From the NCBI RefSeq assembly GCF_023516595.1, contig NZ_JAMGBG010000060.1, positions 1 through 43,441 on the forward strand: a stretch of 43,441 nucleotides of DNA, in the 5' to 3' direction. The notes under the pieces are model-generated. The model worked only from the letters and a program-made list of their open reading frames with translations, ran no database searches and was not told the DNA's origin. This DNA comes from Streptomyces neyagawaensis (GTDB lineage: Bacteria > Actinomycetota > Actinomycetes > Streptomycetales > Streptomycetaceae). Positions 31,704 through 37,413 of this stretch are shown here, piece after piece; the stretch's first letter is position 1; each line of letters begins with the position of its first letter. The position numbers and the translations under genes are program-made.

Positions 31704-33206
31704 TCAGTCGTGGTGCCGTGGCGTGTACTTCGGGGAGCCGCCAGTGCGGTACCTCCGCCGCCCCCGAGGGTTTCCCTTGCCGGTTACGGGTGCCTCGGGC
31801 GCCCGTGCCCGAGGGACCGTGGCCGCCGGCTGCGCGGGCACCGACTCGTCGTACTCACCGCGGTCGCGCTTGAGCCACACGTAGACCGGCAGGCCGAGCA
31901 GCAGCACGAACAGCCCGTAGTAGACGGTCTGGTAGCCGCTGCCCTGGATCGACCAGTACGAGAAGGCCATCGCGAGCGCGGTGACAGTGACGTCCCGGGC
32001 CAGCTGCCTCGGCTTCAGGCTTTCCTGGCCACGTACCAACAGCCAGTACAACTGGGCGGCGGCGGAGAACAGGTACGGGATCACGGCGGTGAGCACGCTC
32101 AGCAGGACGATCTTGGTGAAGACGTCCTCGAAGCGCGTGTAGCTGAACACGGTGATCAGCGAGGCGAGCAGGGCCGAGGCGACGATGCCGAAGACCGGGA
32201 CGCCGCTCTCTCCGCGCAGCTTGGCGAAGGTCCCGGGGAAGAGTCCGTCGCGGGCGGCGGCGTACGGCATCTCCGCGCACAGCATGGTCCAGCCGTTGAG
32301 GGCGCCGATACCGGAGACGATGGCGGCCACGGCGACCGCGTCGCCCGCCCAGGTGCCGCCGAAGATGTTGTTCGCGGCGTCGGTGAACGGCGCGGTGGAG
32401 GCGCCGAGTTCGCCGTGCGAGACGGTACCGAAGACGGCGAGGGTGCCCAGGATGTAGATGACGGCGCAGACGAGCGTGCCGTACACGGTGGCGCGTGGCA
32501 CGTTCCGGCCCGGCTCGCGTACGCGGCCCGCGACCACGGAAGCGGCCTCCAGCCCGAGATAGCTGAACAGGGCGATGGCCGCGGCGGCGGAGATCGCACC
32601 CAACGCCGACCGGCCACTGGCGTTGAAGGCACCGAAGTTGTCCGGGTCGATGAACAACAGCCCGATCGTGGCCATGAACACCAGCGGCACGAACTTCAGC
32701 ACGGTGGTGACCACTTGGAATGCGCCGGTGTATCGCACACCGGTGAGGTTGATCGCAGCGGGGATCCACAGGCCGATCAGGGCAATGAGCACCGAGATCC
32801 CGGTCCTGTGCCCGGTGTTGACGAACACCTCGACATAACCGACCCAGGCCACCACGATCGCGGCGTTCCCCGCCCACGCGGTGATCCAGTACGACCAGGC
32901 GTTGAGGAACCCGGCGAACTCCCCGAAGGCCTCACGGGCGTAGACGTAGGGCCCGCCGCTCGCCGGGACCCGCTTCGACAGTGTCCCGAACGTCACGGCC
33001 AGCGCGAGCGCGCCGAGCGTGACGGCGACGAACGCCACGAGCGAGATGGGTCCGTACGGGGCGAGGGCCGACGGCAGGGCGAAGACCCCGGTTCCGATGA
33101 TGCTGCCGATCACGAGCGCGGAGGCCGCGGGAAGGCCAAGTGCCGCCTTCGGGGCGGCTGGTGCGCCGTCGGCGGCGGCTTCGGGTCCTTTGAGGGGCGC
33201 GGACAT
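31704..33206 (-). CDS. APC-family amino acid permease, probable arginine/ornithine antiporter
   Basis: A 500-residue, about 12-helix transporter of the basic amino acid/polyamine antiporter group. It has LPAASALVIGSIIGTGVFAL with the substrate-backbone motif G-S-I-I-G-T-G, SGGPYVYAREAFGEFAGFLN and IALFSYLGLEAASVVAGRVR. ATG 33206 follows AAGGAG. Its position directly upstream of arcA, arcB and arcC remnants is that of arcD, and the GS(I/V)IGTGVF-type family fits, so arginine/ornithine exchange is the likely job. The C-terminal 40 residues are charged and Pro-rich. Substrate specificity is inferred from context. Confidence 0.85.
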   Translation of the reverse strand: MSAPLKGPEAAADGAPAAPKAALGLPAASALVIGSIIGTGVFALPSALAPYGPISLVAFVAVTLGALALAVTFGTLSKRVPASGGPYVYAREAFGEFAGFLNAWSYWITAWAGNAAIVVAWVGYVEVFVNTGHRTGISVLIALIGLWIPAAINLTGVRYTGAFQVVTTVLKFVPLVFMATIGLLFIDPDNFGAFNASGRSALGAISAAAAIALFSYLGLEAASVVAGRVREPGRNVPRATVYGTLVCAVIYILGTLAVFGTVSHGELGASTAPFTDAANNIFGGTWAGDAVAVAAIVSGIGALNGWTMLCAEMPYAAARDGLFPGTFAKLRGESGVPVFGIVASALLASLITVFSYTRFEDVFTKIVLLSVLTAVIPYLFSAAAQLYWLLVRGQESLKPRQLARDVTVTALAMAFSYWSIQGSGYQTVYYGLFVLLLGLPVYVWLKRDRGEYDESVPAQPAATVPRARAPEAPVTGKGNPRGRRRYRTGGSPKYTPRHHD

Positions 33207-33284
33207 GACTGTGCTCCTTGGGCTGATCGCAGAGAGGGAGTCGATCCACGGTTGATCCTTCTGCTCCACGGCGACCAGGGTGAG

Positions 33285-33318
33285 TGGCCACAAGCCCCCC
33301 TCTTGGCCCATTGGTCCC
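33285..33318. promoter_or_regulatory. Paired DevR-like boxes upstream of the permease
   Basis: GGCCC-ATTG-GTCCC at 33305-33318 (9 of 10) and TGGCC-ACAA-GCCCC at 33285-33298 (8 of 10), centres 20 nt apart. They lie about 80-112 nt upstream of the permease start, the head of the arc operon. Confidence 0.45.
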
Positions 33319-33366
33319 GAGTGCCGGCGGCTCTGTCCGCCCGCGGCGTTGCCTCGATGCGTGGAT

Positions 33367-33663
33367 TCAGTCGTGCGGGACGACGGCCACGGGGCAGCAG
33401 ACGTGGTGCAGCACCGCGTGCGTGACGGGACCGATGTGACTGCCCAGACGGCCGTCCCGCGTCCGGCGGCCCACGACGACGAGGGAGGCCCCGGTCGACG
33501 CGCGCACGAGTTCGGAGGTGACCCGGCCTTCGGCCACGGTCTCGACGACAGGGACACCGGGGAACTTCTCGCACCACGGGCGCAGCGTCGCGACGACGGT
33601 GCGTTCCTGCGCGGCTCCGCCACCGTCCTGCTCGGCATCACCGCCACCTTCGCCCACGACGTC
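33367..33663 (-). pseudogene. Universal stress protein, C-terminal part only
   Basis: The frame reads TVVATLRPWCEKFPGVPVVE, then SELVRASTGASLVVVGRRTR, SHIGPVTHAVLHHVCCPVAV and VPHD, the second half of a UspA domain including the G-x9-G ATP loop and the closing C-P-V-A-V-V-P. The N-terminal half, or a whole first domain, is missing. It is fused in frame to the end of an IS630-type transposase, so the present open frame is a chimera without a credible start. Confidence 0.75.
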
Positions 33664-33804
33664 CTGGCGTTCGAGGATCTCGTCCGCGGTCTTCGTCCGG
33701 ACGAAGGGTTTCGGAGCTTCGTTCCAGGTCTTGATCCAGTTGCGGATCTCCCTCTCCAGGGACTGGACGTTCTTGTGCACACCTCGCGCAGCGAATTCCT
33801 GACT
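33664..33804 (-). mobile_element. IS630-family transposase, C-terminal fragment
   Basis: The frame reads RGVHKNVQSLEREIRNWIKT, then WNEAPKPFVRTKTADEILER, the conserved end of IS630-type DDE transposases (R-R-G-V-H-x-S-V-x-x-L-E...W-T-K-T-A-D-E-I-L). The catalytic DDE core is absent. The fragment runs without a stop into a USP remnant. No terminal inverted repeats or TA duplication could be seen. Confidence 0.7.
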
Positions 33805-33861
33805 CAGGACACTGGGGGCCGCGGGTTCGTGTGGAGCCCACGGCCCGCGCGGATGGCGCAG

Positions 33862-34890
33862 TCAGCCCAGCGGAAGGCGAGCGGCGACGTACTCGGTGAG
33901 GTCGAGGAGGCGGTTGGTGTAGCCCCACTCGTTGTCGTACCAGCCGAAGACCTTCACCAGCTCGCCGTGCGCCTGGGTCAGCGGCGCGTCGAAGACGCAG
34001 GAGGCGGGGTCACCGACGACGTCCCGCGAGACGATAGGTGCCTCGGAAACCCGCAGGACGCCCTTCAGCGGCCCATCGGCGGCCTCCCGGAAGGCGGTGT
34101 TGACCTCCTCGACGGTGACGGCCCGGTCGAGGACCACACTAAGGTCGGTCAGAGAACCGTCCTCCACGGGGACCCGTACGGCGATGCCGTCCAGGGTGCC
34201 GGACAGTTCCGGCAGGACGAGGCCGACGGCACGGGCGGCTCCCGTGCTGGTGGGGATGATGTTCACGGCGGCGCTGCGGCCGCGGCGCAGGTCCTTGTGC
34301 GGGCCGTCGAGAACGACCTGGTCGTTGGTGTAGCCGTGGATGGTGGTCATCAGGCCCTTGTCGATACCGAAGGACTCGTCGAGGACCTTCACCATCGGCG
34401 CCACGCAGTTGGTGGTGCAGGAGGCGTTGGAGACCACATGGTCCCGCTCCGGGTCGTACGTGCCCTCGTTGACACCCATGACCACGGTAGCGTCGACACC
34501 CTTGCCCGGCACGGACAGCAGCACCTTGCGCGCGCCGGCCTCCAGGTGCAGGCCGGCCTGTTCACGGGTGCGGAAGCGGCCGGTGGATTCGATGACGACG
34601 TCCACGCCAAGGCTGCCCCAGGTCAAAGCGGCCGGGTCGCGTTCGGCCGTGACGGCGATGCGGTGTCCGTCGACGGTCAGTGAGTCGTCGTCGTGTTCGA
34701 CGGTGCGGTGCAGGCGACCGTACGTCGAGTCGAACGCCAGCAGGTGCGCCAGCGTGGCCGGCGAGGTGATGTCGTTGACCGCCACGACCTCGACGGGTGT
34801 GCCGGTGCCACGCTCCACGCGTTCCAGCACGCAGCGCAGGTAGTTGCGGCCGATGCGGCCGAACCCGTTGATGCCGACGCGCACGCTCAT
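33862..34890 (-). CDS. gap: Glyceraldehyde-3-phosphate dehydrogenase
   Basis: A 342-residue glycolytic enzyme with the cofactor motif RVGINGFGRIGRNYLR, an acidic/Asn pair in VVAVNDITSP that favours NAD, the catalytic Cys in SNASCTTNCVAPM and the closing WYDNEWGYTNRLLDL. ATG 34890 has GGGAGGA upstream. A perfect DevR-like box (34993-35006) lies about 103 nt upstream. Streptomyces usually carries more than one gap gene; this copy's place among fermentation genes suggests it serves glycolysis under low oxygen (inference). It lies downstream of the DevR-like regulator on the same strand, 160 nt away. Confidence 0.95.
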   Translation of the reverse strand: MSVRVGINGFGRIGRNYLRCVLERVERGTGTPVEVVAVNDITSPATLAHLLAFDSTYGRLHRTVEHDDDSLTVDGHRIAVTAERDPAALTWGSLGVDVVIESTGRFRTREQAGLHLEAGARKVLLSVPGKGVDATVVMGVNEGTYDPERDHVVSNASCTTNCVAPMVKVLDESFGIDKGLMTTIHGYTNDQVVLDGPHKDLRRGRSAAVNIIPTSTGAARAVGLVLPELSGTLDGIAVRVPVEDGSLTDLSVVLDRAVTVEEVNTAFREAADGPLKGVLRVSEAPIVSRDVVGDPASCVFDAPLTQAHGELVKVFGWYDNEWGYTNRLLDLTEYVAARLPLG

Positions 34891-34992
34891 GTCCGTCGTC
34901 CTCCCGATCGATGCCCGGCGGTGTGCCGGGGTGGGTTCCGAGCCTGCGCGCGGACAATCGGGAGGGGCAGGGGCCGGACGGGGGCGGACTGT

Positions 34993-35006
34993 GGGACGTT
35001 CGGCCC
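34993..35006. promoter_or_regulatory. Perfect DevR-like box upstream of gap
   Basis: GGGAC-GTTC-GGCCC matches all motif positions and shares the GTTC spacer. A left half-site GGGCC-GGAC lies with its centre exactly 22 nt away at 34971-34984, the right half degenerate. The box is between the regulator stop (35051) and the gap start (34890). Confidence 0.6.
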
Positions 35007-35050
35007 CGAGCTGGGCTTCGCCGTTGCCCGGCGCCCGCTTGCGCGTCGCG

Positions 35051-35743
35051 TCAGCGGCCTTCCTGCCTCAGCCGGCCCCGGGCTTCGGTGGCGATCACGG
35101 AGGCCTGGATGCGCCGCTCCACGCCGAGCTTGGCGAGCAGACGGGAAATGTGGTTCTTCACCGTCTTCTCGGCCAGGTACAGGCGCTGACCGATCTGTCG
35201 GTTGGTCAGTCCCTCGCCGATCAGGGCCAGGATCTCCCGCTCCCGGTCGGTCAGACCCGGCAGGGCGTCCGGCTCCTCCTCCTTCTGCTGTCCGCCGCGC
35301 AGCCTGGTCATCAGCTTGGTGGTGGCGCTCGGGTCCAGCAGCGACTGGCCCCGGGCCACCGTGCGCACGGCCGCCACCAGGTCGGAGCCCTGGATCTGCT
35401 TCAGTACGTAACCGGACGCCCCCGCCATGATCGAGTCCAGCAGCGCCTCCTCGTCGTCGAACGAGGTCAGCATCGGACAGGCCAGGTCCGGTATGCGCGA
35501 ACGCAGTTCCCGGCACACCGCGACACCGTCGCCGTCCGGCAGGCGCACGTCGAGGACGGCGACCTGCGGGCGCAGAGCGGGGACGCGTGCCAGGGCCTGC
35601 TCCGCCGTGGCGGCCTCGCCGACCACGGTGATGTCCGGTTCGTCGTTCAGCAGGTCGTGCACCCCGCGCCGTACCACCTCGTGGTCGTCCATCAGGAAGA
35701 CCTGGATCGGGTGGCCGGGGCCGGACTGCTCGCCGTCCGCCAT
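35051..35743 (-). CDS. devR: DevR/DosR-like response regulator
   Basis: A 230-residue NarL-family regulator. The receiver has VFLMDDHEVVRRGVHDLL, the phospho-acceptor Asp65 in AVLDVRLPDGDGV, the switch Thr in MLTSFDDEEA and the Lys in GYVLKQIQG. The HTH reads LTDREREILALIGEGLTNRQ, then LYLAEKTVKNHISRLLAKLG with VERR, close to mycobacterial DevR (LAEKTVKN...SRLLAKLGMERR). ATG 35743 is preceded by AGGA. The probable kinase is the DosS-like protein at 15320. A perfect box at 35846-35859 about 103 nt upstream suggests autoregulation. Boxes upstream of the divergent HPF gene and of gap place it at the centre of its proposed regulon. Confidence 0.9.
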   Translation of the reverse strand: MADGEQSGPGHPIQVFLMDDHEVVRRGVHDLLNDEPDITVVGEAATAEQALARVPALRPQVAVLDVRLPDGDGVAVCRELRSRIPDLACPMLTSFDDEEALLDSIMAGASGYVLKQIQGSDLVAAVRTVARGQSLLDPSATTKLMTRLRGGQQKEEEPDALPGLTDREREILALIGEGLTNRQIGQRLYLAEKTVKNHISRLLAKLGVERRIQASVIATEARGRLRQEGR

Positions 35744-35845
35744 CGAATGGTCCTGTTGCGCGTATGCCGCGTCCACACCGCTGTCCGCGTGGACGCGGTG
35801 GGCCGTCTCGCTGGAGATCCTTCCCGGTTCGGAGTGGTATGCCCA

Positions 35846-35859
35846 GGGCCGGTTGGCCC
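35846..35859. promoter_or_regulatory. Perfect DevR-like box upstream of the DevR-like gene
   Basis: GGGCC-GGTT-GGCCC, all motif positions matched, in the divergent region between the regulator (35743, minus) and the HPF-like gene (36035, plus). It is nearer to the regulator, suggesting autoregulation. Confidence 0.55.
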
Positions 35860-35936
35860 CTGTTTCCCCCGGTACGCGCTGCCGCCGGTCGACGCCGTCG
35901 AGAGAAACAGGGACGTCGGCCGGCAGTCCGTGACGG

Positions 35937-35971
35937 GGCCCCACGGTCCCGGTTCCGGGGCCGGGTGGCCC
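35937..35971. promoter_or_regulatory. Paired DevR-like boxes upstream of the HPF-like gene
   Basis: GGGCC-GGGT-GGCCC at 35958-35971 is perfect; GGCCC-CACG-GTCCC at 35937-35950 matches 9 of 10. Centres are 21 nt apart, and the nearer box lies 63 nt before the start codon at 36035, a typical position for an activator pair. Confidence 0.6.
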
Positions 35972-36034
35972 TGGGGCCGGGGCGGGGCCTCGCATCAGGC
36001 TGGAGCCACGGAACGATCACAAGGAGCGGAACAG

Positions 36035-36430
36035 ATGACCGTCAGGGACACCGACTTCCAGCAGACCGCCACCGCCGTACGGGTCCGAGGCGCGGGCGAC
36101 GTGGACGAGCAGGCGCTCGCCTACGTCCGCACCAAGGTCGACGCGGTCCTCGGCCGGTCGGGCCTGCCGCCCGTCAGCGGCGAGGTGCGGATCGAGAAGG
36201 CCACGGCGCACCACGCCGGGCACCTGTGGACGGCACGGGCCGAGATCCGGGTGGACCGCGACCTCGTGGTCGTCCACGCCGGGGAGGCCACCTCCCACGA
36301 GCTCGCGGACCGGCTGCAGGACCGGCTGCGCGGCCAGGTGGAGCGGGTCGTGCACCGCGGCGACGCGGCCCGCAAGTCGGCCACGCCGCCGCCCTGGCGC
36401 GGGGGCCCGGCGGACGGGCGGCAGGAGTAG
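36035..36430 (+). CDS. HPF/RaiA-like ribosome hibernation factor (short form)
   Basis: A 131-residue S30AE-type protein: AVRVRGAGDVDEQALAYVRT, GEVRIEKATAHHAG and WTARAEIRVDRDLVVVHAGE give the beta-alpha-beta-beta-beta-alpha order, and the second helix (LADRLQDRLRGQVERVVHR) is basic as needed for 16S rRNA binding. It lacks the C-terminal dimerisation domain of long HPF. In mycobacteria a related factor (RafH) belongs to the DosR regulon and stabilises ribosomes in hypoxia, which fits the boxes upstream. ATG 36035 follows AAGGAG (36021-36026). It is followed after 79 nt by the CBS-BON gene. Confidence 0.75.
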   Translation: MTVRDTDFQQTATAVRVRGAGDVDEQALAYVRTKVDAVLGRSGLPPVSGEVRIEKATAHHAGHLWTARAEIRVDRDLVVVHAGEATSHELADRLQDRLRGQVERVVHRGDAARKSATPPPWRGGPADGRQE

Positions 36431-36509
36431 GGACCTGGAGCCGGGTGCGGAGCGGTTCACCCTCCCGCGCCCGGCCCGTCCAGCGGCCCTGGGAGAGAAG
36501 GAGGGCGGC

Positions 36510-37217
36510 GTGAAGACCCACACCGTCGGAGAGGTGATGACCCGTGAAGTCATCCAGGCACATCGGCAGACGACGTTCAAGGACCTGGTACGGCTGCTGA
36601 ACCGGCACCGGATCGGCGGACTGCCCGTCGTCGACGCGGACGACAAGGTGGTAGGGGTGATCTCCGCGACCGACCTCGTCCGCGGGCAGGCGGACCGCGC
36701 CGACCGGCGGATCCGCCTGCCGGGCCTGCGCCGTCCGGTGCGCGTCCCGGCGGGCGGGGCCCCGGGGCTCGTCGCCGCGGAGCTGATGTCCTCACCTGCG
36801 GTCACGGTGCATCCGGAGCAACCGGTCCCGGAGGCAGCCCGCATGATGGAGCGTCACCACATCGAGCGGCTTCCCGTCGTGGACGAGGAGGACCGCCTCA
36901 TCGGCATCGCCACCCGCCGCGACCTTCTGCGTGTCTTCCTGCGCACGGACGAGGAGATCCGCCGACAGGTGATGGACGAGGTCCTGGTCGGCGCCCTCGG
37001 CCTGTCCTCCGACGCGGTCACCGTGTTCGTCCGGGACGGCGTGGTCACACTGAAGGGACGCCTGGAACGTCGGAGCGACATCCCCCTGGCGATCCGATCG
37101 GCCTGGCGGGTCGAGGGGGCCGTCGGAGTGGTCAACGGCCTGACCTACAGCGTCGAAGACTGCCACCCGGCCGAGCCGCGCCCCATTGACGAACCCGTTC
37201 AGGGACCGCCCACGTGA
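36510..37217 (+). CDS. CBS-pair protein with C-terminal BON domain
   Basis: A 235-residue protein closely related to the one at 7157. CBS motif 1 is VRLLNRHRIGGLPVVDADDK and motif 2 is MMERHHIERLPVVDEEDRL. The BON domain has VTVFVRDGVVTLKGRLERR. GTG 36510 follows GAAGGAGG (36497-36504). The linker between the CBS motifs is Arg/Pro-rich and differs most from the paralogue. It probably shares a transcript with the HPF gene and so the same boxes. Nucleotide sensing at the membrane is the family-based guess. Confidence 0.9.
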   Translation: MKTHTVGEVMTREVIQAHRQTTFKDLVRLLNRHRIGGLPVVDADDKVVGVISATDLVRGQADRADRRIRLPGLRRPVRVPAGGAPGLVAAELMSSPAVTVHPEQPVPEAARMMERHHIERLPVVDEEDRLIGIATRRDLLRVFLRTDEEIRRQVMDEVLVGALGLSSDAVTVFVRDGVVTLKGRLERRSDIPLAIRSAWRVEGAVGVVNGLTYSVEDCHPAEPRPIDEPVQGPPT

Positions 37218-37413
37218 GGTCCCGGGCCCGAGGGTACCGTCCGGCCCTCCCCGACCGGGCCGGGCGGACAGAGGAAAGGACCAACGGCGTCTGCGGCCGG
37301 GCCGCACCGCGGACGAGAGTGGGATCGGAGCGGCACCGGCATCCCTCACGGTGCCGCCCCGTAGCCCCGCCGGACCACCTCCGGCGGCACCGACGTACCG
37401 GAGGCGCACTCCC

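Noticed and set aside
31710..33425. 571-codon plus-strand frame opposite the permease
   Set aside because: It is antisense to a clear 12-helix permease and has no ribosome site or family motif.
37224..37270. DevR-like boxes in the adhE leader
   Set aside because: The best matches (GGGCC-CGAG-GGTAC and GGGCC-GGGC-GGACA) have only one good half-site and wrong mutual spacing, so they are not called.
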